The translations under genes and the position numbers were made by a program. Below are positions 24,182 to 33,762 of a DNA stretch of 33,762 bases, piece by piece. Origin of the DNA: Treponema sp. (GTDB lineage: Bacteria; Spirochaetota; Spirochaetia; Treponematales; Breznakiellaceae); contig JAIRNA010000152.1 of the NCBI GenBank assembly GCA_031258305.1, positions 1 to 33,762 on the forward strand. The letters are read 5' to 3'. A model generated the notes under the pieces. It was not told the origin of the DNA. It made no database searches and was given only the letters and a program-made list of their open reading frames with translations. Numbering within the stretch: the stretch's first letter is position 1; each line of letters starts with the position of its first letter.

Positions 24182-26938
24182 CTATCTCCCGTGGCACTGC
24201 TTATATTTCTTGCCCGAACCGCAGGGGCAGGGGTCGTTGCGTCCCACTTTCGGTTGACTGCGGACAACTGTGACCGACTCGCCCTGGGTGCGGTTGGGGA
24301 GCGGGGCATTGCGCCGCGCTGTCGCAAAAGCGCCCATTGAGCCGTGAGTCGCCGAAGCCGTTGTCGTGCGCGTCTTCACCTCACGGTCCGCGTTCACTTG
24401 AATACGGACAAGATGGGTGCGGGATGCGATTTCTTCCCGAATCTGGTCAATCATCGTGTCAAAAATCTGGAAACCCTCGATTTTGTATTCCGTGAGCGGG
24501 TTCTTCTGCGCGTAACTCCGCAAATACACCGCCTCGCGTAAGGCTTCCATATTCTCCAAGTGGTCGAGCCACTTACGGTCAATCGCCGTTAAATATTGCA
24601 TACGGATGAACATATTGAGATTATCCTCGCCTACAAGGTCGATTTTCTCGTCAATATCGCGGCGCAAATCCTCGTCAAGCCGTTTTTCAAGCGTATCCGG
24701 CGGTTCTTTCATCAGTACCGCCGCATCTTCCGCGCTCAACACATAGCCGAACTTGGTCTTGAGATAATCCAGCAACTGCTTGCCTGCAACTTCAGGATCT
24801 TTTTTCAGAGTGGAACGGAAATCCTCCATTGCTAAAGAGAGCATATCCGCGGACACGCCATTCACCCGCTCCTTTAGATTCACGTCCAGCAGAATGGCAT
24901 CCCGCTGTTCGTAGATAAACTTGCGCTGTTGATTAAGAACGTCGTCGTATTCGAGGAGATGCTTGCGGATTTCAAAGTTGCGCTCCTCCACTTTCTTCTG
25001 CGCCTGCTCGATACTTCGGTTGAGCCACGGATGCTGAAGCTCCATACTTTCTATGTCCGCCTTGTCCGCACCCATCATGCGGGACATAAGCCGCTTCATA
25101 CGCTCGCCGCCGAAAAGCCGCATCAGATCGTCATCCATTGAAATAAAGAATTTCGAGCGGCCCGGGTCGCCTTGCCTGCCAGAACGCCCCCGCAACTGAT
25201 TGTCGATGCGCCTGCTTTCATGGCGTTCCGTACCGATAACATAAAGCCCTCCCAGACTTTTCACTTCTTTATAGTCTTTTTCCCATTTCTCGAACTCTTC
25301 CGCGTAAATTTCCGCATATTTCACCGCGTCAGCGTCAGTGCCGGCGCGTTTACGGGCGCGGTGTTCCGGGCTTCCGCCGAGCTTGATGTCCGTACCGCGT
25401 CCTGCCATGTTCGTGGCTATGGTTACCGCGCCCTTCGCTCCTGCCTCAGCGATAATCAACGCTTCGCGGGCATGGTTTTTGGCATTCAGTACCTCGTGGC
25501 GCACGCCGCGCCGCGTCAAAAGCGCGGATAGTTTTTCGGATTTTTCAATGGAAACCGTGCCGACGAGCATAGGCTGTCCTTTCTTGTACGCGGCAACTAT
25601 TTCATCGCAGAGAGCGTTGAATTTGTCGCTTTCGTTCAAATAAATGACATCATCCTCGTCCTTGCGGGCGACCGGTAGGTTCGTGGGAATGACCACCACG
25701 TCGAGTTTGTAGATTTTGTTGAACTCGACCGCCTCGGTGTCCGCGGTGCCGGTCATACCAGATATTTTCTTGTAAAGGCGGAAGTAATTTTGAAACGTGA
25801 TGGTTGCTAGGGTGCGATTGCGCTGGGCGATTCTGATGTGTTCCTTTGCCTCAATGGCCTGATGAAGCCCATCCGAGTAGCGCCTGCCGTGCAGGATGCG
25901 TCCAGTGAATTCATCCACGATTTGCACCTGCCCATCCTGTACCACGTATTCGGTGTCAAGGTGAAACAACTTGTGCGCCCTGAGCGTCTGCGTGAAATAA
26001 TGAATGAACTCGAAGTTTTCTTCATCAACTATCGCTCCTTTGATAAGTCCGCGTTTTTGCAATATAGTCTCAATCTTGGTCAATCCGTTATTGGTGAAGG
26101 ATACGCTCTTGTTCTTTTCGTTGATTTTATAGTCTCCGACAACTTCTTCGCCCTGGGTCTCGTCAGGATAATCGTCGTTGGGCTTCTTTTTGACTTCCTC
26201 CAAAGCGCCGACAAGTCGGTCTACTTCGGCGAATTTGAAAGTGTCGTCCTCCGCGGCTCCGGAGATGATGAGCGGAGTACGCGCCTCATCAATGAGTATG
26301 GAGTCGATTTCATCAACAATACAATACTCGTGTCCACGCTGAACCCGCTGTTCCAGGGTGGGACACATATTGTCGCGGAGGTAGTCGAAGCCGAACTCAT
26401 TGTTTGTTCCATACGTGATGTCGCGGGCGTAGTTTTCTTTGCGTCTCGCGTTGTCCATATCGGACAGAATTACCCCGACAGTCAGTCCCAAATAGCTGAA
26501 AATCGGACGCATCCAATCCGAGTCACGCTCCGCGAGATAGTCATTCACGGTAACGACGTGCAAGCCCTTGCCGGGTATGGCGTTGAGGTAGGCGGCTAAA
26601 ACGCTCATCAAGGTTTTGCCTTCACCGGTTTTCATTTCAACGATTTTGCCTTGATGAAGCACAATCGAGCCGAGCACTTGCACATCGTAGGGGCGCTCGC
26701 CGAGATTGCGCCGCGCCGCTTCCCGCGCCAGTGCAAACGCTTCAGGTAACAGCGCATCAAGGCTTTCGCCTTTTTCAAAACGTTCCCGGAACGTTTGCGT
26801 ATTCTTGGGGAATTCTTCGGGCGGAAGTCCGGAGGCCCAGGACTCTTTCTCGTTGACCGCGTGTAGCACGGGGAGTAGTTTCTTGAGGTCCCGTTCGTGC
26901 TGGGACCCGAAAAGCACTTTTATAATACCATCAAGCAT
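24182..26938 (-). CDS. secA: Preprotein translocase ATPase SecA
   Basis: [65 protein letters not shown]-terminal [14 protein letters not shown]. Confidence 0.98.
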   Translation of the reverse strand: MLDGIIKVLFGSQHERDLKKLLPVLHAVNEKESWASGLPPEEFPKNTQTFRERFEKGESLDALLPEAFALAREAARRNLGERPYDVQVLGSIVLHQGKIVEMKTGEGKTLMSVLAAYLNAIPGKGLHVVTVNDYLAERDSDWMRPIFSYLGLTVGVILSDMDNARRKENYARDITYGTNNEFGFDYLRDNMCPTLEQRVQRGHEYCIVDEIDSILIDEARTPLIISGAAEDDTFKFAEVDRLVGALEEVKKKPNDDYPDETQGEEVVGDYKINEKNKSVSFTNNGLTKIETILQKRGLIKGAIVDEENFEFIHYFTQTLRAHKLFHLDTEYVVQDGQVQIVDEFTGRILHGRRYSDGLHQAIEAKEHIRIAQRNRTLATITFQNYFRLYKKISGMTGTADTEAVEFNKIYKLDVVVIPTNLPVARKDEDDVIYLNESDKFNALCDEIVAAYKKGQPMLVGTVSIEKSEKLSALLTRRGVRHEVLNAKNHAREALIIAEAGAKGAVTIATNMAGRGTDIKLGGSPEHRARKRAGTDADAVKYAEIYAEEFEKWEKDYKEVKSLGGLYVIGTERHESRRIDNQLRGRSGRQGDPGRSKFFISMDDDLMRLFGGERMKRLMSRMMGADKADIESMELQHPWLNRSIEQAQKKVEERNFEIRKHLLEYDDVLNQQRKFIYEQRDAILLDVNLKERVNGVSADMLSLAMEDFRSTLKKDPEVAGKQLLDYLKTKFGYVLSAEDAAVLMKEPPDTLEKRLDEDLRRDIDEKIDLVGEDNLNMFIRMQYLTAIDRKWLDHLENMEALREAVYLRSYAQKNPLTEYKIEGFQIFDTMIDQIREEIASRTHLVRIQVNADREVKTRTTTASATHGSMGAFATARRNAPLPNRTQGESVTVVRSQPKVGRNDPCPCGSGKKYKQCHGR

Positions 26939-27002
26939 AATACTTATTATACTACAAATAACGACTTTCGGCAAGGGGAAGTTTTTTGGAAGGATACTTT
27001 TA

Positions 27003-29543
27003 CTATTGCAGATAGTGGCTCAGTTTGGTTATAACCTCGTCAATGTCTATGGGCTTACCCAAATGGTCGTTCATACCCGCCGCAAGGCATTTGTCAATAT
27101 CTTCCTGAAAGACATTGGCCGTCATCGCGATTATGGGTATTTTTTTCGGAAGCTCTGAAGTATTTGAAGCGGAATAATGTTCCGCTTCAAATGTACGGAT
27201 ACGACGGGTTGCCTCAAAGCCGTCTACGTCCGGCATCTGAACATCCATCAGAATAGCGTCATATTTTTCTGTCTCCGCTTGGTACATATCCAGGGCCTTG
27301 GCGCCGTTATCCGCGCAGTCAATTCCCAGTTTGGTATGTTCCAAAAGGGCGATGAATATTTCTTGGTTGATAGGTACATCTTCGGCCAGCAGAATATGGT
27401 ATCCTTCGAAACAGCCTGAATTATCCCCTACAGCTTTTTCGTCCGCCGGGCTGTACTCCGTCCCCAAGTAGTCGTTGATACAGTCCATAATGCTAGAAGG
27501 AAAGAAAGGCTTGGAAAGGAATTTATCAACCCCAGCGGTTTTTGCCTCTTTTTCTATAATGCTCCATTCAGTGGCGGAAATCATAATGATTACCGAATTA
27601 TTCCTCACGTCGTTTTCCTTTATTTTGCGGGAAAGCTCAATGCCGTTTAGCCCGGGCATCTTCCAGTCAATAAAATAAAAGGAATAGGGTCCATTTTTTT
27701 CTATCAAGGCAAGGGCTTCTTCCCCACCGGAGGCAAGATCGTAGGAAAAACCGAATCTTTCGACGATTTCCCCGAAATATTGTAATAATTCCGGATCGTC
27801 ATCTACTACCATAAGCCGTATGGACCGGTTTTCTCGTTTTAAACCTACCGGAGACTCATTGGCTGGCGCCCGTTCTAATTGAATGGTAAAGATAAAAGCG
27901 GCGCCCTCACCCAGTTTCGACTCGATCCATATCCGACCATTCATCATCTCCACAATCCGTTTTGAGATAGCCAGCCCCAGCCCGGTACCGCCGAATTTCC
28001 GGGAGATATTATTTTCCGCCTGAGTAAAAGAATTGAACAGCCGTGCTTGCTGTTCCGCGCTTATGCCGATACCCGAGTCGGTAACGGCTATCTGAATGGT
28101 ACAGAAACCTCTCTCTTCTTTGAGCAATTTAGTATCCAGCCGAATGAAACCATTTTCCGGGGTAAATTTTACCGCGTTTGACAGGAGATTGGCGATTACC
28201 TGAGCGATGCGCTGATCATCCCCGATGAACATAACCGGAATGTCTTTGTCCAGACGGACGATAAAGTTCTGATGCTTCTGATCAACCCGAAAATTGATTA
28301 CTGTAACCACTTTCTGGAGCATTCGCTCAAAGTTGAATATTTCAGGAGAAAGTTCAAACTTATTGGCTTCAATTTTAGACATATCCAGAATATCGTTGAT
28401 GACCCCCAGAAGATGCGCTGAAGCTTCCTCTATTTTAGAAAGGCAATAATTTTTCCGTTCAACATCACCAGAAGCTTTGGCGATGGAGGTCATACCGATA
28501 ATGGCGTTCATAGGGGTGCGTATCTCGTGACTCATATTGGAAAGAAAATCGCTCTTGGCCCGGCTGGCGTTTTCAGCCATTTCTTTAAGTTCCACAAGAC
28601 GTATATTCTGTTCCTGAATTTTTTGAAAAGGGCTGGCGATAGCTTCTCCTGCGATAAATGCCGCGAGAATCCCTAGCCCCATAAAAACGCATGAGGAAAT
28701 AAGGAGAATATCACGGGTTAAGGACCCGGGACTTTCTTCAATGGGCGCGGCCACAATAAGCATCCATTTATCAGAATCCTGCACTGGGCTATAGACTCCG
28801 ACACGAGGAATTCCATTGTAGCTATATATACCTGAACCAGTTATCCCAGCCCGCAAACCGTCGAAAAAATTTATTGTTCCCGGCGTTTCCGCTTCAGATA
28901 CTATTTCTTTAAGAATACGTCGTTCCTCCACAAGAAATGAGTGGGTATTGGCGATAATAACTCCTTCAGAGTCTATAAGGAATATATTCCCCGTTTTCCA
29001 TATCTTGTATTTGACGATAATATCCGAAAGGATCATCCCCGGCAAGGTAACGACCAAAATTTGAGAATCCATAGGCACACAGATACGGATAAGTAACCGA
29101 CCGTCAGGAGACAGTTCAGTAGTAGTGATGACGCTCTCTCCGTTAAAGGCCCGCCGGGCGTAGGAACTACGGGCAAAACTGCGGTCTGGGGCATAGTCCC
29201 CTCTGGAGACAATCACTCCTCGGTTGCTCATCACTGTAAGAGCTAAATAATTGTAGATTTGGATATATTCTTCCAGAACTTCCTGAATTTCCTGATTCTC
29301 GCTGGATAAAGCATTATTCATATTCTCCATCAGCATCGCGGCGGTCATATCCGCTTCTGTTTTCCAAAGCCGTAGGTGGATGGAGACCAAATTTTCCGCA
29401 ATCTGCCTTACCACCATCATATCGCCCTCTATGGTTTTCACCAGATTCAGACGCTGGTAGTATATACTTATACCCATGCTGGAAGCGGTAATTAGAGCCA
29501 CAATAGAAGATATTATCAAAACGGACTTAATACGGATGGACAT
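27003..29543 (-). CDS. Hybrid sensor histidine kinase (periplasmic sensor, HisKA, HATPase, two REC domains)
   Basis: [39 protein letters not shown]1 [14 protein letters not shown]2 [12 protein letters not shown]. Start 29543 (AAGGA upstream) or 29552. Confidence 0.92.
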   Translation of the reverse strand: MSIRIKSVLIISSIVALITASSMGISIYYQRLNLVKTIEGDMMVVRQIAENLVSIHLRLWKTEADMTAAMLMENMNNALSSENQEIQEVLEEYIQIYNYLALTVMSNRGVIVSRGDYAPDRSFARSSYARRAFNGESVITTTELSPDGRLLIRICVPMDSQILVVTLPGMILSDIIVKYKIWKTGNIFLIDSEGVIIANTHSFLVEERRILKEIVSEAETPGTINFFDGLRAGITGSGIYSYNGIPRVGVYSPVQDSDKWMLIVAAPIEESPGSLTRDILLISSCVFMGLGILAAFIAGEAIASPFQKIQEQNIRLVELKEMAENASRAKSDFLSNMSHEIRTPMNAIIGMTSIAKASGDVERKNYCLSKIEEASAHLLGVINDILDMSKIEANKFELSPEIFNFERMLQKVVTVINFRVDQKHQNFIVRLDKDIPVMFIGDDQRIAQVIANLLSNAVKFTPENGFIRLDTKLLKEERGFCTIQIAVTDSGIGISAEQQARLFNSFTQAENNISRKFGGTGLGLAISKRIVEMMNGRIWIESKLGEGAAFIFTIQLERAPANESPVGLKRENRSIRLMVVDDDPELLQYFGEIVERFGFSYDLASGGEEALALIEKNGPYSFYFIDWKMPGLNGIELSRKIKENDVRNNSVIIMISATEWSIIEKEAKTAGVDKFLSKPFFPSSIMDCINDYLGTEYSPADEKAVGDNSGCFEGYHILLAEDVPINQEIFIALLEHTKLGIDCADNGAKALDMYQAETEKYDAILMDVQMPDVDGFEATRRIRTFEAEHYSASNTSELPKKIPIIAMTANVFQEDIDKCLAAGMNDHLGKPIDIDEVITKLSHYLQ

Positions 29544-29770
29544 AAATAACATTCCTTATTATCGAATATTATTCAAAACTTTCATCTTTTTGTCAACTAG
29601 CACTGAAAGCGAGGCTTCGGCGTTCGTAAATGGACCGCTTTTTCTTGCTTCTTATACAAATCAAGTCATATTAAGAATATGTAATTGCGCTTCCTCTTCC
29701 CTTCATCCCTACCGCGTCTTTTATTACGGCTACTTTTCAGAATACATAGAAATAGACTATTATTCACCTT

Positions 29771-30211
29771 ATGAATACCATTACCATAAACGCAGAATCT
29801 GTTCCACTTCCCCCGTGGACTGATGAAATTGAGGCTTTCGTTCAGCGGGTACTCGCAATTCTTGGTAAGGACAACTGGGACCTTTCCGTGCTTTTCTGCG
29901 ATGATACTTATATACGGACTCTCAACTCCCATTTTCGCTCCAAGGACGAAGCGACCGATGTATTGTCGTTTGCCCTAGGCGAATGGGATGGAGATCGTTA
30001 CCTGCCCGGCGACATCGCAGTCTCCCTTGACACATTGAAAGCAAACGCCGCGTATTTCGGCGTTTGTGAAGGCGAGGAGATTCGCCGACTCATCGTTCAC
30101 GGCATCCTACACTTGGACGGCATGGACCATACAGGCTGTCTCGGCGCTGAAAATGAGCCGATGTTGATATTGCAGGAAAAAATACTAGCGACCGCTGTTC
30201 CTACGTATTAG
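29771..30211 (+). CDS. ybeY: Endoribonuclease YbeY (rRNA maturation)
   Basis: SKDEATDVLSFALGEW, PGDIAVS, metal motif HGILHLDGMDH. Confidence 0.95.
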   Translation: MNTITINAESVPLPPWTDEIEAFVQRVLAILGKDNWDLSVLFCDDTYIRTLNSHFRSKDEATDVLSFALGEWDGDRYLPGDIAVSLDTLKANAAYFGVCEGEEIRRLIVHGILHLDGMDHTGCLGAENEPMLILQEKILATAVPTY

Positions 30212-30539
30212 ACGGACGCCACGCCAAATAATCAACATATCGCTGAAATTGCTTCCCCCCCGGGGAGGATTTTACCAAGAAACCAGCCTCGCAAGAATCG
30301 GACTCGGTATTGACCCAGCGGTTCTCTACTTGCAAGTCAAAGGGCGCTATCTTGGATATGGACTCCGGTATAATTTTCAAGGTATAAACGATTCCGGGAC
30401 GAGCGTTGATGAAGACTGTTGTTTCTATACGACAACCCGTCACGCTGATGTCTTTTAGGAGAGCGTCTCCTTCAAAAAGCCCGCGTGCGCGCACGTGAGC
30501 TATGGTACGATAACGAATATCTTGTCTTTTTTCAGACAT
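30201..30539 (-). CDS. PilZ-domain protein (putative c-di-GMP effector)
   Basis: RQDIR (RxxxR) and DISVTGCRI (D/NxSxxG) motifs; SD AAAGGAG. Confidence 0.82.
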   Translation of the reverse strand: MSEKRQDIRYRTIAHVRARGLFEGDALLKDISVTGCRIETTVFINARPGIVYTLKIIPESISKIAPFDLQVENRWVNTESDSCEAGFLVKSSPGGKQFQRYVDYLAWRPSNT

Positions 30540-30595
30540 ATGTACTCCTTTAACATATAAATAAGTTATTCAAATGGTATGAGCCCATCTTCTTT

Positions 30596-31321
30596 TTAAG
30601 CCAACCGTAAAACCCCTACAAAGGCAGGCGCACTATAGACCGGAGAAAAATTACTATTCATACCCGAAGCGACTATGTAGAATGCGACATAGGCGTGTTT
30701 TTCAGCCGGTGTTCCGCTTGCGGAAACGACATCCGCGTTTGCGAGACTAGTGGCGTTTGCCGATTCGGTCAACTCATCGGAGACACGGAAATACCGGTCA
30801 GGTTCGGGCTTAAAGTTACCGCCCCCGTTTGACCGAAAAAGCGTGTAGGATGTTCCGTCTATTTCCATGACGGGAATCTGCCCTGGAATTTGCAAGAAAT
30901 CAAGTGTAAGCGTTTTATCACCTGACGCAAGCACGTTATCTATGTTCGCCGATTCCAATTCGAGCGTATAATAGTTTCTGTTTCTAAATATCGTACCTAC
31001 GGCGCTGACGTTTACCGTGTTGGTGGAACTGGTATCCCTATAAGGCAGAAAAACGTTGTAATCGGATGCCAATGTCGGATTCAAAGCACTGTAATCAGAG
31101 ATAGATACGGAATTAAGAGACATTCCACTGACGTATATGCGATAAAACAGTGTGAAATGGAAGTTAGACACCGAATCGTAATTGCTGCTTGACGGCAGCC
31201 GTATAGTCGCTTTTTCATTAAATACAACGGTTATGTTCGACTCTGGGACCGGATATAAATAGAGGTAATCCTCTATGCCGCACGAAGAGAAAAGCATTAT
31301 GAAAACACATAAAACCAACAT
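30596..31321 (-). CDS. Lipoprotein of unknown function
   Basis: MLVLCVFIMLFSSC lipobox. Start moved to 31321 (ATG) from the ORF 5' end (TTG at 31408). Confidence 0.65.
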   Translation of the reverse strand: MLVLCVFIMLFSSCGIEDYLYLYPVPESNITVVFNEKATIRLPSSSNYDSVSNFHFTLFYRIYVSGMSLNSVSISDYSALNPTLASDYNVFLPYRDTSSTNTVNVSAVGTIFRNRNYYTLELESANIDNVLASGDKTLTLDFLQIPGQIPVMEIDGTSYTLFRSNGGGNFKPEPDRYFRVSDELTESANATSLANADVVSASGTPAEKHAYVAFYIVASGMNSNFSPVYSAPAFVGVLRLA

Positions 31322-31436
31322 TAAAAGTATTATAACATAAATCTTATTTAAAGACAAGGACTTTCCTAAAACGTTCCTGGTGGCAGTTTTGAGAAAGGTA
31401 ATTGACAAAAATCGTAGTTTAATCTAAAATTCAAGT

Positions 31437-32105
31437 ATGAAACGGATACTTCTCACATTTTCCCTTTTTTCTCTTTTCACGCTCAGCGTATTCGCTCAAA
31501 ACAGACCTGACGCATTGGCAAAATATCGGAGCGGACGTAATTTGGAAGGTTCAAATCGTTTACAAGAGGCGACAGCCGTCTACAATGAAGCCGTCAGCAT
31601 CTGTAATGACGAGATAAACCGTAAAATAGCCACAAGAGACACCTATGTTGTTATGACATGGACGCTTCAGAGGCTGAAGAAATATGATGACGTTATTTCT
31701 TGGGCGGAAAGAGGATTAAAGCTCTACCCCGATGATTATCGCCTCAATGAAATCATGGGAGAAGCTTTTTTTTACAAGGACGATTATGAACGATCTCTCG
31801 ACCTAATGCAATCCTTTGTTGTCGGACTACCTCGAAATGATAGGGTGTCCACGGCATATTTTTTCATGGGGGAGATTTTCAGAATAGAGGGAAAATTTCG
31901 GCGCGCTGAAATTGCCTACAGCACCGCTGTGTATCTGGAACCGAACATCGCCCTGTGGTGGTATAGATTAGGACTAACCAGGGAGTCCTTAAAGGACTAT
32001 GCTTCGGCCCAGGAAGCGTTCAACAGGGTTCTGAAACTCAATCCCAATTATAAAGAAGCATCTGAAGGACTTGAACGCATAAAGCAATTCGATGGAGCGC
32101 TTTAA
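31437..32105 (+). CDS. Exported tetratricopeptide-repeat protein
   Basis: Signal peptide MKRILLTFSLFSLFTLSVFA; TPRs such as AEIAYSTAVYLEPNIALWWYRLGLTRESLKDYASAQEAFNRVLKLNPNYKEA. Confidence 0.85.
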   Translation: MKRILLTFSLFSLFTLSVFAQNRPDALAKYRSGRNLEGSNRLQEATAVYNEAVSICNDEINRKIATRDTYVVMTWTLQRLKKYDDVISWAERGLKLYPDDYRLNEIMGEAFFYKDDYERSLDLMQSFVVGLPRNDRVSTAYFFMGEIFRIEGKFRRAEIAYSTAVYLEPNIALWWYRLGLTRESLKDYASAQEAFNRVLKLNPNYKEASEGLERIKQFDGAL

Positions 32106-32109
32106 AGTC

Positions 32110-32400
32110 GCTGCGTTCTTTGGACAGGGCGCGGAAAAGTTTTTCCACACGGAAAGCGAGAGCTTCGGACAGTCCCGTACCGTCGGATACTCGTCGTAGA
32201 CAAAAAGAGACGGTACTCCGAAATGCGGGTCCCGTACCCGCTCCGCGTCCCGATGTCCCTGCTGTCGCAAAGCAGGAACACCGGCGCGATGTTTTTGATG
32301 AGCCGCCGCCCGTTGTAATCTTTCGCCTCCGACTAATACGTTCAATTCCGCCTGCTGGTCTTGGGAGAGGGCTTTCGTTGGAAAAGGCAGCCTGTCTCAA
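32110..32400 (-). pseudogene. Frameshifted remnant of a DEAD-box helicase C-terminal (DUF1998-like) domain
   Basis: Minus-strand peptides in three frames: RLIKNIAPVFLLCDSRDIGTRS, then RDPHFGVPSLFVYDEYP, then TGLSEALAFRVEKLFRALSKE. Confidence 0.6.
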
Positions 32401-32434
32401 TGTGTCTACAACTGTATATTACGAGGAAAAATAA

Positions 32435-33229
32435 CTATTCTGACTTGGCTTCCTGCCAGTATTTTTCCATAAGCGCAAGGTTTTCGTGATTCATCGGTTG
32501 GGAAATTTCCCGCAAGCGCTGTTCAATATGTTTAAATCGTTGTATGAACGTAACGTTTGTCCTCTGAAGCGCCAACGAAGGTTCCACGTTGAGGAAACGA
32601 CACAGATTCACCGTTGCGAAAAGCAGGTCTCCAAGTTCAGCCTCAAGAGAGACGGCATGGGATGAATCGTTCCTGGTGATTTCCGCTCTTACCTCGGCGA
32701 TTTCCTCTTGGATTTTGGCAATGACTTCCTCAGGCTTATCCCAATCAAACCCCATTTTCGCGGCTTTTTTCTGAAGTTTATAGGCGCGATCAAGAGGCGG
32801 CAGAGCATTGGAGACCTCATCCATAGCGGAATCTTTTGGAGAACGCCCTTCCTGTTCAACCTTGATTTTCGCCCAGTTACGGAGAACTTCGGCGCTGTTC
32901 TTGACTTCCGTATTGCCGAACACATGCGGATGGCGGCGCATAAGCTTTTCAGAAACGCCCGCCAGAACATCGGAAACCGAAAAGAGTCCGTCCTGCTCGT
33001 GCATATAGGAAAGCATAACTACGAGGAGAAATATATCCCCCAGTTCTTCCTTGATATGCGCGGAATCTCCCTCGTCTATGGCTTCGATACATTCGTAAGT
33101 CTCCTCGATAAGGTCACCGCGCAGAGTCGCAGGAGTCTGCTCCCTGTCCCATGGGCATCCATCCGGAGCGCGGAGCCTGACCACAATGTCATATAAACTC
33201 CTGAAGGTTTTTTCTATTTCATCAATCAT
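32435..33229 (-). CDS. mazG: Nucleoside triphosphate pyrophosphohydrolase MazG
   Basis: LRAPDGCPWDREQTPATLRGDLIEETYECIEAID, EELGDIFLLVVMLSYM, second MazG half EAELGDLLFATVNLCRFL. Confidence 0.95.
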   Translation of the reverse strand: MIDEIEKTFRSLYDIVVRLRAPDGCPWDREQTPATLRGDLIEETYECIEAIDEGDSAHIKEELGDIFLLVVMLSYMHEQDGLFSVSDVLAGVSEKLMRRHPHVFGNTEVKNSAEVLRNWAKIKVEQEGRSPKDSAMDEVSNALPPLDRAYKLQKKAAKMGFDWDKPEEVIAKIQEEIAEVRAEITRNDSSHAVSLEAELGDLLFATVNLCRFLNVEPSLALQRTNVTFIQRFKHIEQRLREISQPMNHENLALMEKYWQEAKSE

Positions 33230-33465
33230 AACTCATTATACATTAAAGCAAGTTGCTGGACAAGGTAATAATTCTGAAACGCCTAACGTATAGGCATAGG
33301 CAAAGCATTTTATAAAACAAATGCTTGATTCTAAACAAGAACCGTATGATTTTTTATAATTGCCTTATTTGACTATCCCAAGCCTTTTATTTCAGAGCAA
33401 CGGTGATATTATCTATTTCCATCTTGTAAATTTTTTTATAATAGTTATAATATTTCTAAATAAAA

Positions 33466-33560
33466 CCTCCCCGTCGCAGAGCGGCTGGAGTATTAAACCC
33501 AAAGGAAATAAAAGGAATAAGCGTGTGGAATTTCCGCGTAGTAAAAACGCTGGGTTAAAC
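33466..33560 (+). ncRNA. Candidate structured 5' leader RNA upstream of the MCP gene (unidentified class)
   Basis: Hairpin CTCC(33467-33470)/GGAG(33487-33490) enclosing GTCGC-AGA-GCGGC; second element TTAAACCCA(33493-33501)/TGGGTTAA(33551-33558), stacked on GCGT(33521-33524)/ACGC(33547-33550) and GTGGA-ATT-TCCGC(33525-33537). Confidence 0.45.
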
Positions 33561-33598
33561 CACTACAGAAAAACTTTTATAATAACAAGGAGTATGTC

Positions 33599-33762
33599 GT
33601 GAAAATAGGTAACAAACTCAGTCTTATGATTATCGCCATCGTGCTGTTCGGTATTGGCATCCTGACTTCGGTGATACTGCTTTCCGCCCGGAATGAAATA
33701 ACCGAGCGAGTATACAGCGAGATTAGCAACCTAGCAAAACAGGAAGCCAGCCAGACCCAAAT
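33599..33762 (+). CDS. Methyl-accepting chemotaxis protein N-terminus (truncated by window end)
   Basis: GTG start after AAGGAG; VKIGNKLSLMIIAIVLFGIGILTSVILLSARNEITERVYSEISNLAKQEASQTQ, a TM helix followed by a sensor-domain start. Confidence 0.65.
   Translation, partial: MKIGNKLSLMIIAIVLFGIGILTSVILLSARNEITERVYSEISNLAKQEASQTQ

Noticed and set aside
25838-26599. 253-aa plus-strand ORF
   Set aside because: Fully antisense to secA, which is unambiguous.
32120-32434. 104-aa plus-strand ORF between the TPR gene and mazG
   Set aside because: Better explained as the opposite strand of a frameshifted helicase remnant.
33466-33560. c-di-GMP riboswitch upstream of the MCP
   Set aside because: Hallmark conserved segments of the c-di-GMP-I and -II aptamers as I know them are not present; kept only as an unidentified structure.
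33360-33602. 80-aa plus-strand ORF upstream of the MCP
   Set aside because: Runs through the structured leader, has no SD or domain; treated as noncoding.
1-33762. tRNA, rRNA, transposase or prophage genes
   Set aside because: None recognised on either strand by reading; no covariance search could be run.

Overview
The window looks like a chromosomal segment of a spirochaete, probably Treponema-like (inferred from gene content, lipoprotein signals and the outer-membrane protein style; no search was run). Housekeeping genes flank a ~16.6 kb carbohydrate cassette. Left flank: a truncated 46-bp tandem repeat, clpP, exonuclease III, ligA and a SWIM/SNF2 helicase. Cassette (about 7.4-24.1 kb): a LacI-family regulator with an in-frame 13-G tract, three paralogous LamG (ConA-like) lipoprotein modules, two GH51 arabinofuranosidases (one lipoprotein, one cytoplasmic), two GH43 Abn2-like arabinanase lipoproteins (one carrying two Ig-like repeats and a LamG), an outer-membrane beta-barrel, and a CUT1 ABC importer without its ATPase. 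Right flank: secA, a hybrid histidine kinase, ybeY, a PilZ protein, a lipoprotein, a TPR protein, mazG and the start of a methyl-accepting chemotaxis protein. The observations I rate highest are: (1) six copies of one palindromic operator (TGCGTGTAC|GTACACGCA) just downstream of all five cassette promoters, next to a LacI gene that any non-triplet change in its G13 tract would truncate, which suggests regulon-wide phase variation of arabinan use; (2) eight genes whose start codon lies 5-7 nt after a -10 box with no Shine-Dalgarno (predicted leaderless mRNAs), while nearly all cassette genes have an SD; (3) a structured, GC-rich leader upstream of the MCP; (4) a frameshifted remnant of a DUF1998-type helicase C-terminus between the TPR gene and mazG.
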